Assembly (NCBI RefSeq): GCF_034314045.1
Contig: NZ_JAVIWL010000001.1
Span: forward strand, 2,294,001-2,358,000
Source: Glaciimonas sp. CA11.2
Lineage (GTDB): Bacteria; Pseudomonadota; Gammaproteobacteria; Burkholderiales; Burkholderiaceae_D
Reading direction: 5' to 3'
DNA length: 64,000 nt
The position numbers were made by a program, and so were the translations under genes. Each line of letters opens with the position of its first letter. Position 1 is the stretch's first letter. The notes beneath the pieces were generated by a model. It was not told the origin of the DNA and did not search any database. It was given only the letters and a program-made list of their open reading frames with translations. This document shows positions 54,309 to 63,700 of this stretch, piece after piece.

Positions 54309-55007
54309 TTGAAAATCATTGGCTTAATCGGCGGCATGAGTTGGGAATCGACTGTGCCGTATTATCGTCAGATCAACGAGGCGATTAAAGAGCGTCTGGG
54401 TGGCTTGCATTCTGCAAAGATCATCTTGTATAGCGTCGATTTTCACGATATCGAACAGTTGCAGCACGTGGAAAATTGGGACGCAGCAGGAGCGTTGCTT
54501 GCTGGCGCCGCACGCTCGCTTGAATTGGCTGGTGCCGACTTTTTAGTTCTTTGTACAAACACCATGCACAAGATAAGCCCTGCCATCGAGGTAGCCGTGC
54601 GCATTCCTTTGTTTCACATTGCGGATCCAACCGCTCATCAAATCAAACAAGCGGGGATTATGACGGTCGGTCTGCTTGGTACCCGCTTCACGATGGAACA
54701 GGATTTTTATCGCGACCGACTGTGTACACAGCATGGGCTTAAAGTGCTGATCCCAACGTTCGAGGACAGGGAAACGGTTCACCGAATCATTTATGAAGAA
54801 CTCTGCCTTGGGAAAATTGTTGCTGATTCCCGGGCTGAGTATCGCAAAGTGATGGCCAAACTGGTGACGCAGGGCGCGCAAGCAATTATTCTTGGCTGTA
54901 CCGAGATAGCGCTTCTGGTCGGGCCACAGGATTCAGAGGTGCCACTGTTTGATACTGCTAGTATCCACGCGCGCGCGGCGGCTGATTGGGCGCTTTCAGC
55001 GACGTGA
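54309..55007 (+). CDS. Aspartate/glutamate racemase family protein (YgeA-like)
   Basis: A 232-residue cofactor-independent amino-acid racemase. It opens MKIIGLIGGMSWESTVPYY, exactly the family start, and has the two catalytic cysteines in LVLCTNTMHK and ILGCTEIALL. The start codon is TTG at 54309, with AAGGGG eight bases upstream. YgeA-like enzymes racemise homoserine or aspartate; the substrate is not deducible here. Monocistronic. Confidence 0.9.
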   Translation: MKIIGLIGGMSWESTVPYYRQINEAIKERLGGLHSAKIILYSVDFHDIEQLQHVENWDAAGALLAGAARSLELAGADFLVLCTNTMHKISPAIEVAVRIPLFHIADPTAHQIKQAGIMTVGLLGTRFTMEQDFYRDRLCTQHGLKVLIPTFEDRETVHRIIYEELCLGKIVADSRAEYRKVMAKLVTQGAQAIILGCTEIALLVGPQDSEVPLFDTASIHARAAADWALSAT

Positions 55008-55322
55008 GCGTTTAGACGGATGTCATCATATTGTCGCAATTGAGACGATGATGTGGAAAGCGGCGCGCGCTGCTGCTTTGGTCGTTTGATCGCTTGGCAA
55101 TCGTGTCTGGATTAGTCCTAGGACTATTCTCGACAATTTATGTGCGTTTAATGATATGGCGCTGTCAGAATATCGGCAATCCCAGTAGAATCAAAACAGA
55201 CCGATTGAAATTGCTCCGTTCGGTCAGGCCGCTGTGCAGGCAAAGTTTTTAATGTGATTTTTTATCATTTGACCTGTTCGAGTATTCAGAAATTTGGGTA
55301 TGCAGGTATCTAGGGAGAAGCA
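55008..55322. other. Gap upstream of amn, with a 14-bp palindrome
   Basis: No gene. TAGTCCTAGGACTA at 55113-55126 is a perfect 14-bp palindrome about 200 bases before the amn start, suitable as a dimer-binding site. Otherwise featureless. Confidence 0.45.
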
Positions 55323-56816
55323 ATGTTCAAAACTGAAAAATTTACAGACCCACAAGCCGCCGTTGAGCGTGTTTGCGCCATCTACGAACATAACACCGCG
55401 TTGTTGCGGGATGCTTTTAAGCGGTTTTCCAGCGGCGAAGTTTTACCGGGGCGGGTGCGTGCCTGTTATCCATTTGTGCGTATTACGACCGAAATCAATA
55501 CGCGCGCGGATACCCGTCAATCGTTTGGATTTGTTGCCGGCCCAGGCGTTTATCAGACCACGTTGACGCGGCCTTCGTTATATACCAATTATCTGGTTAG
55601 TCAGTTCAAATTGTTGCGCGATAATCACGACGTGCCGCTGGAAATTGGCGTCAGTGAATTACCGATTCCCGTCCATTTTGCTTTTTCTGAAGGCATTCAC
55701 GTCGAGGGTAATCTGGACCCGGAACATTTGCGCCATCTTCCAGACGTATTCGATTTGCCTGATCTGGCGTCAATGGATGATCGGATTGTTAATGGCACCT
55801 ATCAACCGCTACCGGGCGAGCCACATCCGCTTGCGTTATTTACCGGGCCACGCATCGACTATTCGCTACATCGTCTGAAGCATTACACAGCGACCTCGCC
55901 GGATCGTTTTCAACGTTATGTGTTGTTTACTAACTATGCGTTTTATGTTGATGAATTTATCCGCATGGGACGCGAATTGATGCAAGCGACCGACGATCCT
56001 GAGCAGCGCGCCTATCGTCAGCAATACACCGCGTTTGTCGAGCCCGGCGATCTGACAACCTGGAACGCTAATCTGGATGACTTGCCTGCGGATCGCACCA
56101 TCACGGGGATCGCACCTGCGCGTCAGCCGCAAATGCCAGCCTATCACCTGCAACGTGGCGACGGTACAGGTATTACGCTGATTAATATTGGCGTTGGACC
56201 ATCCAACGCCAAGACGATTACCGATCACGTCGCAGTGTTGCGACCGCATGGCTGGATTATGCTCGGACATTGCGCGGGCTTGGCGGCATCACAACGCATG
56301 GGCGATTATGTATTGGCGCATGCGTATGTGCGGGATGATCATGTCCTGGATGATGACTTGCCACTTTGGGTGCCGATCCCGGCATTGGCCGAGGTTCAGT
56401 TGGCGTTGCAGGATGCAGTGGCACATATCACGCAGTTGGAAGGGTACGAACTCAAGCGCATCATGCGTACCGGCACCGTGGCGTCGGTCGATGATCGCAA
56501 CTGGGAACTGCGCGATCACAGAGTGCCGTTGTTACGTTTTAACCAAAGTCGGAGCATCGCGCTGGATATGGAAAGCGCCACTGTTGCCGCAAATGGCTTC
56601 CGCTTTCGAGTACCGTATGGCACGTTACTATGCGTCTCCGATAAGCCGTTGCATGGTGAAATAAAATTGCCTGGAATGGCAAATCGCTTTTATGAACAAC
56701 GGGTTAATCAACATTTGAAAATAGGGATCAAGGCGTTGGAATTATTGCGTAATCAAGGCGTCGAGCAATTACATAGTCGCAAGCTACGTAGTTTTAGCGA
56801 GCCTGCATTCCGTTGA
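55323..56816 (+). CDS. amn: AMP nucleosidase
   Basis: A 497-residue enzyme that hydrolyses AMP to adenine and ribose-5-phosphate. The N-terminal AMN regulatory domain covers roughly residues 1-180 (PGRVRACYPFVRITTEINTR, ELPIPVHFAF). The C-terminal phosphorylase/nucleosidase domain includes LINIGVGPSNAKTITDHVAV, GHCAGLAASQRMGDYVLAHA and ALDMESATVAANGFRFRVPY with the conserved D-M-E-S-A active site. AGGGAG precedes the ATG. Length matches the family. A DUF1653 gene follows 30 bases downstream in probable co-transcription. Confidence 0.96.
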   Translation: MFKTEKFTDPQAAVERVCAIYEHNTALLRDAFKRFSSGEVLPGRVRACYPFVRITTEINTRADTRQSFGFVAGPGVYQTTLTRPSLYTNYLVSQFKLLRDNHDVPLEIGVSELPIPVHFAFSEGIHVEGNLDPEHLRHLPDVFDLPDLASMDDRIVNGTYQPLPGEPHPLALFTGPRIDYSLHRLKHYTATSPDRFQRYVLFTNYAFYVDEFIRMGRELMQATDDPEQRAYRQQYTAFVEPGDLTTWNANLDDLPADRTITGIAPARQPQMPAYHLQRGDGTGITLINIGVGPSNAKTITDHVAVLRPHGWIMLGHCAGLAASQRMGDYVLAHAYVRDDHVLDDDLPLWVPIPALAEVQLALQDAVAHITQLEGYELKRIMRTGTVASVDDRNWELRDHRVPLLRFNQSRSIALDMESATVAANGFRFRVPYGTLLCVSDKPLHGEIKLPGMANRFYEQRVNQHLKIGIKALELLRNQGVEQLHSRKLRSFSEPAFR

Positions 56817-56846
56817 TATTTTTTAAAAAATTTGGAAAGGATACTA

Positions 56847-57053
56847 ATGCAGTATCGGCATTTTAAAGGTGGCATTTATGACTTCATTTGCGAAGCCACG
56901 CTGGAGTCTGATCCGACGGTGACGATGATCGTCTATCGCGCGGCGAATGGCGCAATCTGGACGCGGCCCCGCAGCGTTTTTTTTGAAGAGATCGAACGCG
57001 ACGGAAAAATCACACAGCGTTTTGTGGCGATTAAAACCGACGCTCAACAATAG
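56847..57053 (+). CDS. DUF1653 family small protein
   Basis: A 68-residue protein. MQYRHFKGGIYDFICEATLE and IVYRAANGAIWTRPRSVFFE match the family pattern Y-R-H-F-K-G-x-Y and V-Y-R-A...W-x-R-P. AAAGGA precedes the ATG at 56847; an upstream in-frame ATG overlaps that site. The function of the family is unknown. It likely shares the amn transcript. Confidence 0.85.
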   Translation: MQYRHFKGGIYDFICEATLESDPTVTMIVYRAANGAIWTRPRSVFFEEIERDGKITQRFVAIKTDAQQ

Positions 57054-57104
57054 CGATAACTGATAGCGCTAATGGCATTAGCAATACGCTTGATGGTTGA
57101 GTAA

Positions 57105-57138
57105 AAAAATCCTGGCAAAATATTCTGTCAGGATTTTT
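57105..57138. terminator. Bidirectional terminator between convergent genes
   Basis: AAAAATCCTG (57105-57114) pairs with CAGGATTTTT (57129-57138) around a 14-base loop, with A and T runs giving a T-tail on both strands. It serves both the amn/DUF1653 transcript and the convergent MFS gene. Confidence 0.75.
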
Positions 57139-57142
57139 ATTA

Positions 57143-58360
57143 TCAGGTTTGCGCTTTTTTCGTCTTGTAGACCATCATTCCAAACAAGCATGCGCCAGCT
57201 AGCAACGCTAGGGCAGCAACACTGAGCGATGCTGTGAACGACCCAGTACGTTTTACCAGATAAGTGGCTAGCGGAGGTCCAATAATTTGGCCCAAGCCGT
57301 AAACGGCTGTCAACCAACCCATCAGGCTACGCGCATGATCGCCATACAAGCGCCGTGCTTCGCGCATCGCGAACAGTGTGATGGCGGTGAATGGCAGGCC
57401 GAGTAACAGACAACCAATTGCAAAGCCTGATACCGTCGGCAACGCAGTTCCCATCATCACTCCAATCGCTTGCAGCACATAACAAATCGCGAGTAACAGG
57501 CGGTTGTCGTAGCGCATCGGTATGCGGGTACCGAGCAGCGCACCTATCGCAACACCGATGCCGAACAGAGGCCAGAGTAAATCGGGCCAATGCGAGTGGG
57601 GCAAAGCCTGCCGCGCTATGACTGGCAGGAAAGTGGCTGTGATGATGTAGCCAAATCCACCCACTCCATAGATCAGTACCAATTCGGTGGCCTGGCGTCT
57701 GACCTGAAGTGGTTCCGATGCATGAATGCTTTCGGCAAATGGTGCTGGCGTATCGGCAGACTTAGAAAAAGTGCGCCACACGCTTGCACTGAGGACGAGC
57801 GCTAACGCACTAAAAAGTAGCCATCCCTGCGCCGCCGACCAATCGTGCGCGACCATTGTGCTGGCCGGCAAACCAGTCACTAAAATGCCGATGCCAGGGC
57901 CGCAGTAAATAATGCCGCCTAAAGCTGGAGCGCCGAGTTGGGTCAAGCGCTGTAAACACCAGCCGGATGCAAATACAAATACGAGTGAACTGGTGATGCC
58001 GGATAGCGTGCGCAATAAGATGAGCAACCGCAGATCGGGGGCGTTCGACAACCCCATGCCAAGCGTCAGTAATACGGTGGCGATCAATCCGAAGCGAATA
58101 AAATGGGTTGGACTGCCGCGCAATATGACGCATAGCATTGCGCCAATAAAATAGCCGATATAGTTGGCGGTCGCCAGCCATCCGCCCGTGGTGAGATTGA
58201 TCACGCCATCGTGCAGCATGATGGGTAGCAGCGGTGTGAAGGCAAAGCGCCCGATTCCCATGGCGACAGCCAGCGTTAGTGCTCCAGAGAGCGCAACCCA
58301 CAATGCTTCCTTGCGCATGACTGCTGACGACATTTCTTCTGTTGACAGGACGGCGGGCAT
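57143..58360 (-). CDS. YbfB/YjiJ-family MFS transporter
   Basis: A 405-residue membrane protein with twelve hydrophobic segments. ALTLAVAMGIGRFAFTPLLP in helix 1 and GGWLATANYIGYFIGAMLC in helix 2 are hallmarks of the YbfB/YjiJ group. The start at 58360 has GGAGGGAGGG a few bases upstream and shares one base with the stop of the tautomerase gene (TAATG), implying coupling. The substrate is unknown. Confidence 0.88.
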   Translation of the reverse strand: MPAVLSTEEMSSAVMRKEALWVALSGALTLAVAMGIGRFAFTPLLPIMLHDGVINLTTGGWLATANYIGYFIGAMLCVILRGSPTHFIRFGLIATVLLTLGMGLSNAPDLRLLILLRTLSGITSSLVFVFASGWCLQRLTQLGAPALGGIIYCGPGIGILVTGLPASTMVAHDWSAAQGWLLFSALALVLSASVWRTFSKSADTPAPFAESIHASEPLQVRRQATELVLIYGVGGFGYIITATFLPVIARQALPHSHWPDLLWPLFGIGVAIGALLGTRIPMRYDNRLLLAICYVLQAIGVMMGTALPTVSGFAIGCLLLGLPFTAITLFAMREARRLYGDHARSLMGWLTAVYGLGQIIGPPLATYLVKRTGSFTASLSVAALALLAGACLFGMMVYKTKKAQT

Positions 58361-58560
58361 TATTTGCCCTCCCTCCGCTGTATGGTAAGGCTTTCTCTGC
58401 CGATTACCCAATTGTTGTTGCCGACTTTATCGTCAACGATCACGCGAGTGAGTGAATGTTTGCGCAGTCCATTGGCTAACAATTGGGATGCTCCGGTAAT
58501 GCGTGCAGTTTTTTGTTTGGTGGTTCCGTCCTGAGTCATTTTAATGCTCACGTGAGGCAT
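58360..58560 (-). CDS. Tautomerase family protein (4-oxalocrotonate tautomerase-like)
   Basis: A 66-residue protein beginning MPHVSIKM, so removal of Met exposes the catalytic Pro1 typical of the family. VIVDDKVGNNNWVIGRESLT matches the C-terminal signature. Such small enzymes act as hexamers on enol/keto acids. It overlaps the downstream MFS gene by one base, so the two probably form an operon. Confidence 0.82.
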   Translation of the reverse strand: MPHVSIKMTQDGTTKQKTARITGASQLLANGLRKHSLTRVIVDDKVGNNNWVIGRESLTIQRREGK

Positions 58561-58919
58561 GGTAATAGTCCTGAAAAGTGCGTTGGATATGAGGATGCTG
58601 CATATACATTGACAAACGCATTCTTAAAATTGAATAATAAATAAAGTAAGAATGAAGGTAACAACGCTGGTAACAACTTGGGTAACAAAGCAGCTAAAAG
58701 CAGGTTGGGGCCGGACGAGGGCTTCATATCTATTGAGATGCTCCCCTTAAGTCGGTCATCGTTAAAGGATAAGTTCGACTGCTGGAAGAATTGGCTGTAG
58801 AACGATATGTTGCAGAGCGAACCTTGCTGCCACACCTTAAAACAAAGCATGAACCCACGCCGCTCCCTGCCGTTGACCATGCCACAATTTGCCATTTCCA
58901 CAGTTTACCAGAAGCGACT
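58561..58919. other. Divergent gap without recognisable content
   Basis: Between the tautomerase operon (minus) and the VF530-type gene (plus). Open frames here lack family resemblance. Presumably holds both promoters. Confidence 0.4.
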
Positions 58920-59138
58920 ATGTCCCAAGAAAATCCACAAAACCCGCTGCACGGCATCACCCTCGAAAACATTTTGATCGCCTTGGTCGATCATTACGGT
59001 TGGGAAAAGTTGGGCCAACTCATTGATATACGTTGTTTTCAGAGCGATCCAAGTATTAAATCCAGCCTGACATTTCTCAGAAAAACACCTTGGGCACGCG
59101 AGAAGGTGGAAACCCTTTATACCAAATTGAAGGCATGA
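58920..59138 (+). CDS. VF530 / DUF2132 family DNA-binding-like protein
   Basis: A 72-residue helical protein. [20 protein letters not shown] and [20 protein letters not shown] with [18 protein letters not shown] ending (here [14 protein letters not shown]) are the conserved body of the VF530 family. Family members have a winged-helix-like fold of unknown function. I place the start at the ATG at 58920; an upstream in-frame extension has no family match. Confidence 0.85.
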   Translation: MSQENPQNPLHGITLENILIALVDHYGWEKLGQLIDIRCFQSDPSIKSSLTFLRKTPWAREKVETLYTKLKA

Positions 59139-59288
59139 AATTGATTCCGTAGTTAGCGCTGTGGTAGTTTATGTCAGCGCAATGGTTGGTATTTAGTCAA
59201 ATGGATGCCGCGTCAAATACATTTTCCCGTCTAAACTCCCAGAATCTGTGGGCTTCCAACATCATCGCTATTCGCTAAGGAGTGCCAA

Positions 59289-59669
59289 ATGGGCCGCAGT
59301 ATTCTTGATGAATTACACATTCACCCCGCTATTCGGAGCAAAATATCGCAGGAAAATGTTGATATCGTGCAGGAGGTACAGACGGCAATTGCGGCGCATC
59401 CGGTGGTCGTTGTTGGCATGGCGCAGAATCCTTTTCCAAAGAAAGCACGCAAGGCGCTGGACGCGCTCGGCACGCCTTACATGTATCTTGAATATGGCAG
59501 TTATCTAAAGGGCTGGCGTCGGCGCAGTGCTCTCAAAATGTGGAGCGGATGGAGTACTTTGCCGATGGTGTTCGTGCGCGGCACGTTGATTGGCGGAGCC
59601 AGTGAGTTGCAAATTCTTATTGATAATGGCGGCTTCGGTCGCTTGCTTGCTGAAGACCCGATTAAGTAA
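59289..59669 (+). CDS. Glutaredoxin-like protein without cysteines
   Basis: A 126-residue protein with the thioredoxin-fold framework of monothiol glutaredoxins: VVVVGMAQNPFPKKARKALD aligns with the active-site strand-helix and TLPMVFVRGTLIGGASEL with the cis-Pro glutathione-binding segment (T-V-P-x-V-F-I-x-G). However, the site that should hold C-x-x-C or C-G-F-S reads AQNPFP (residues 45-50), and the whole protein contains no cysteine, so it cannot do thiol exchange. AAGGAG precedes the ATG. It may have a structural or binding role; related cysteine-free forms could be checked in sister genomes. Confidence 0.75.
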   Translation: MGRSILDELHIHPAIRSKISQENVDIVQEVQTAIAAHPVVVVGMAQNPFPKKARKALDALGTPYMYLEYGSYLKGWRRRSALKMWSGWSTLPMVFVRGTLIGGASELQILIDNGGFGRLLAEDPIK

Positions 59670-59790
59670 TGTTGCTGCGGTAGTGCGATATTGCTGGCAG
59701 ATAAACATGCATACACGTCTGCCTGACAGCGCAATCCGGATCTGGTTGAACCATGATCCCGATCGGTTAATTGGGCAGAAATCAGATCGT

Positions 59791-60725
59791 AATTAATCAG
59801 GGTCAGAGTCAGTTATCCAGATAAAATGATGTATCTACAACTGAAGTGTTGCTCGTTATGGCTCGCCTTGCCCGTTTAGTAGCTCCTCATCAGCCACATT
59901 ATCTGATTCAGCGTGGCATCGATCAGCAAACCATTTTTCGCGATAATCAAGACTATCTTGCCTTTTATAACTGGCTGAAGACTGCTGCGCGACAGTTTAA
60001 GGTGGGGATTCACGCTTACCTTTTGATGGGAAACCAAATCCAACTACTGGCAACTCCATCCGACGCAGAAGGATTAGCGCGCATGATGCAGTGGGTAGGG
60101 CGCTACTATGTACCGTACTTTAACCAACGATATGCACGGGTTGGTACGCTCTGGCAAGGGCGTTACAAGGCGGCAGTCATCGATCCCGAGCAATATTTGA
60201 TGAAATGCAGTCTGGCAATTGATTGTTATCCGGCTCACGACGGTTTGGAAGTGGTGTTGGGGCAGTTTGCCTGGTCGAGTTATTTGCATCATGTCGGTGT
60301 TAAATCCGATCCGCTAATTTCCGATCATCCCCTTTACTGGGCGCTGGGGAATACCCCTTTTGACCGGGAAGCTACCTATAAAGAACTTGCTGAGCAAGTA
60401 CTTACTCTTCCTTGGGATGATGGATTAATTAAGGCGGTCGGAAAAGGTTGGGTACTTGGATCGGAAGCATTCAAGTTTCGCTTGGAGCAACAATACAACC
60501 AGCGGGTGCGTCCGGCGAGGCGAGGGCGCCCCTTCAAAATAGTGGCCACTACTGCTGCGGATTGAACCATTAAAAATACAATGATTGGCACTAATACGCG
60601 CCTCCGATGATGTCCGTTATGGCCTCTACGTCGCGGCTAATTAATCTGTGTTTATATTCACTCTGTCCCTAATTTAATATTTCAAAAAATTAAGCTTGCT
60701 TAATGCTACTCTGACCCTAATTATT
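59791..60725. mobile_element. RAYT-like gene bounded by inverted GGGTCAGAGT repeats
   Basis: AATCAGGGTCAGAGT at 59795-59809 faces ACTCTGACCCTAATTATT at 60708-60725, an inverted pair around the transposase-like gene. A third, imperfect copy (ACTCTGTCCCTAATT) is at 60660-60674. Such motifs commonly border REP-associated tyrosine transposase genes. Whether this unit still moves is doubtful given the altered protein. Confidence 0.6.
59858..60565 (+). CDS. REP-associated tyrosine transposase (RAYT)-like protein lacking the HUH motif
   Basis: A 235-residue Y1-transposase-fold protein. MARLARLVAPHQPHYLIQRG is the classic RAYT opening, and RYARVGTLWQGRYKAAVIDP and QFAWSSYLHHVG fit the family. In active members the motif M-P-N-H-V-H-L-L supplies two metal-binding histidines; here it reads LMGNQIQLLATP, with Gln60 and Gln62 in place of both. 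The usual Y-I-E-x-N-P-V-R-A helix is replaced by KCSLAIDCYPAHDG. The gene is otherwise intact, suggesting a catalytically dead, possibly co-opted protein. A basic tail (RPARRGRPFK) may bind nucleic acid. It stands just upstream of gltB. Confidence 0.8.
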   Translation: MARLARLVAPHQPHYLIQRGIDQQTIFRDNQDYLAFYNWLKTAARQFKVGIHAYLLMGNQIQLLATPSDAEGLARMMQWVGRYYVPYFNQRYARVGTLWQGRYKAAVIDPEQYLMKCSLAIDCYPAHDGLEVVLGQFAWSSYLHHVGVKSDPLISDHPLYWALGNTPFDREATYKELAEQVLTLPWDDGLIKAVGKGWVLGSEAFKFRLEQQYNQRVRPARRGRPFKIVATTAAD

Positions 60726-60791
60726 CTAGTTGTAGTCTGTTCGACTCTGTTCTATTCTTATAACCTTACTGATAGAGTGGTGGAGCACGGA

Positions 60792-63700
60792 ATGCAAAAG
60801 AGTCAATTGGGGCAAACGTCACATGCTGTGCCCGCACAAGGTTTATACGATCCGAAAAATGAACATGACGCTTGTGGTGTCGGTTTCATCGCGCACATTA
60901 AAGGCAACAAAAGCCACTCTATCGTTGAGCAAGGTTTGCTTATCCTGAAAAATCTGGATCATCGGGGTGCGGTTGGCGCGGATGAATTGATGGGTGATGG
61001 TGCTGGTATCCTGATTCAGGTTCCAGACCAATACTATCGTGAAGAAATGGCGAAGCAAGGTGTGGCGTTGCCACCGCCGGGTGAGTTTGGCGTCGGCATG
61101 GTTTTCTTGCCTAAAGAGAACGCATCACGCATCGCCTGTGAGCAGGAAATTGAGCGCGCCGTATTGCTCGAAGGTCAAGTCGTGTTGGGTTGGCGCGATG
61201 TGCCAGTTGATGTCGATATGCCAATGTCGCCGACTGTGCGTGAAAAAGAGCCGGTCATCCGTCAAATTTTCATCGGTCGCGGTCCAGACATCATGGTCAC
61301 CGATGCGCTTGAACGTAAGCTGTATGTTATCCGCAAATCTTCCGGTCACGCGATTCAAGCCTTAGACCTATTGCACGGCAAAGAATTTTTCGTGCCGTCA
61401 ATGTCAGCCCGTACCGTCGTCTACAAAGGTCTTTTGTTGGCGACGCAAGTTGGCGTGTATTACAAGGACTTACAAGATCCGCGCTGTATTTCAGCGTTGG
61501 CGCTGGTTCACCAACGGTTTTCGACCAATACGTTCCCTGAATGGCCACTGGCCCATCCTTACCGCCTGATCGCCCATAACGGCGAAATCAACACCGTTAA
61601 AGGTAACTTTAACTGGATGCGTGCGCGCGAAGGTGTGATGAAATCGGCTGTGTTGGGCGACGATCTGCAGAAGTTGTTTCCACTGATTTATGAAGGCCAA
61701 TCCGACACTGCATGCTTCGATAACGCGCTTGAGTTGTTGTTGATGGCGGGATATCCGATTGCGCAAGCGATGATGATGATGATTCCCGAGGCGTGGGAAA
61801 ATCACACCACGATGGATGACAATCGACGTGCATTTTATGAGTATCACGCTGCCATGATGGAGCCGTGGGACGGCCCTGCCGCGATGGCGTTTACGGATGG
61901 TCGTCATATCGGTGGAACACTGGATCGCAACGGTTTGCGTCCGGCGCGCTATATCGTCACTGACGATGATCTGGTCGTGATGGCATCCGAATCCGGCGTC
62001 TTGCCGATTCCTGAATCAAAGATCATTCAAAAATGGCGTTTGCAACCCGGTAAAATGTTTTTGATCGACCTTGATGCCGGTCGCATCATCGACGACAAAG
62101 AACTCAAGGACATGTACGCCAATGCCAAGCCATACAAGCAATGGATTGAGTCGGTGCGTATTAAGCTCGACGCGTTGAAGGAAGAGCCAGCGCAATCCGG
62201 CTCGACAATTCCACTTCTGGATCGTCAGCAATTGTTTGGTTACACGCAGGAAGATTTGAAGTTCCTGATGTCGCCAATGGCCGCTAATGCGGAAGAGGCG
62301 ATTGGTTCGATGGGCAATGATTCGCCGCTGGCTGTCATGTCCAATAAGAACAAGACGCTGTATAACTATTTCAAGCAATTGTTTGCGCAAGTAACCAATC
62401 CGCCGATCGATCCGATTCGTGAGGCGATGGTGATGTCGCTGGTGTCTTTTATCGGACCGAAGCCAAACGTACTTGATACCAACAACATCAATCCACCGAT
62501 GCGCCTTGAAGTATCGCAACCGATTCTGGACTACGCGGATATTGCCAAGTTGCGCAATATCAGTGCCCATACCGGTGGCAAGTTTAAGTCGCATGAGCTG
62601 AACATTTGCTATCCCGTCGCTTGGGGTAAAGAAGGCATCGAAGCACGTCTGGCCTCGTTGTGTGCTAAAGCCGTTGATGCGGTTAAATCAGGTCACAACA
62701 TTCTGATTATTTCTGATCGTAAGGTCGACGCTGAACAAGTCGCCATTCCGGCCTTGCTGGCAACTTCTGCAATTCATCAACATCTGGTTACCAAGGGTTT
62801 GCGCACTTCGACAGGTCTGGTGGTTGAAACTGGTTCAGCACGTGAGACGCACCACTTTGCATTGTTGGCCGGTTACGGCGCGGAAGCAATTCATCCGTAC
62901 CTGGCGATGGATACGCTGAGTGAAATGGCGCACGGTTTGCCAGGCGCGTTGTCGCCAGAAAAAGCGATCTATAACTTTCAAAAAGCCATCGGTAAAGGCT
63001 TGTTAAAAGTCATGTCGAAGATGGGTATTTCGACGTATATGTCGTATTGTGGCGCACAGATTTTTGAAGCTATCGGCCTCAACAAAAACATGACCGACAA
63101 GTACTTCAAAGGCACCTCATCGAACGTTGAAGGTATCGGCGTATTTGAAGTTGCTGAAGAAGCGCTGCGTCTGCACCGTGCTGCGTTTAGCAATGATCCG
63201 GTGCTGGCTAATGCGCTTGATGCCGGCGGCGAATATGCGTATCGTATTCGCGGTGAAGAGCATATGTGGACACCGGACGCGATTGCTAAATTACAGCACT
63301 CGACCCGTTCTAATAATTTCAACAGCTACAAAGAATACGCGCAGTTGATCAACGACCAAACCAAGCGTCATATGACGCTACGTGGTTTGTTTGAGTTCAA
63401 GCTCGATCCAAGCAAGGCTATTGCGCTGGATGAAGTCGAGTCGGCAAAAGAAATCGTCAAGCGCTTTGCGACCGGTGCGATGTCTCTGGGTTCGATCTCG
63501 ACAGAAGCGCATGCCACGTTGGCAGTTGCCATGAACCGTATCGGCGGCAAGTCGAATACCGGCGAAGGCGGCGAAGACGTGAATCGTTATCGTCAGGAGT
63601 TGAAGGGCATTCCGATCAAGAAGGGTGACACGCTGGCATCGGTGATTGGTCCTGAGAATATTGAGGTCGATACACCATTACTTGCCGGTGATTCGCTACG

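Noticed and set aside
58548..58901. Minus-strand open frame of 117 codons between tautomerase and VF530-type genes
   Set aside because: No family resemblance; antisense to the probable promoter region and the start of the VF530-type gene.
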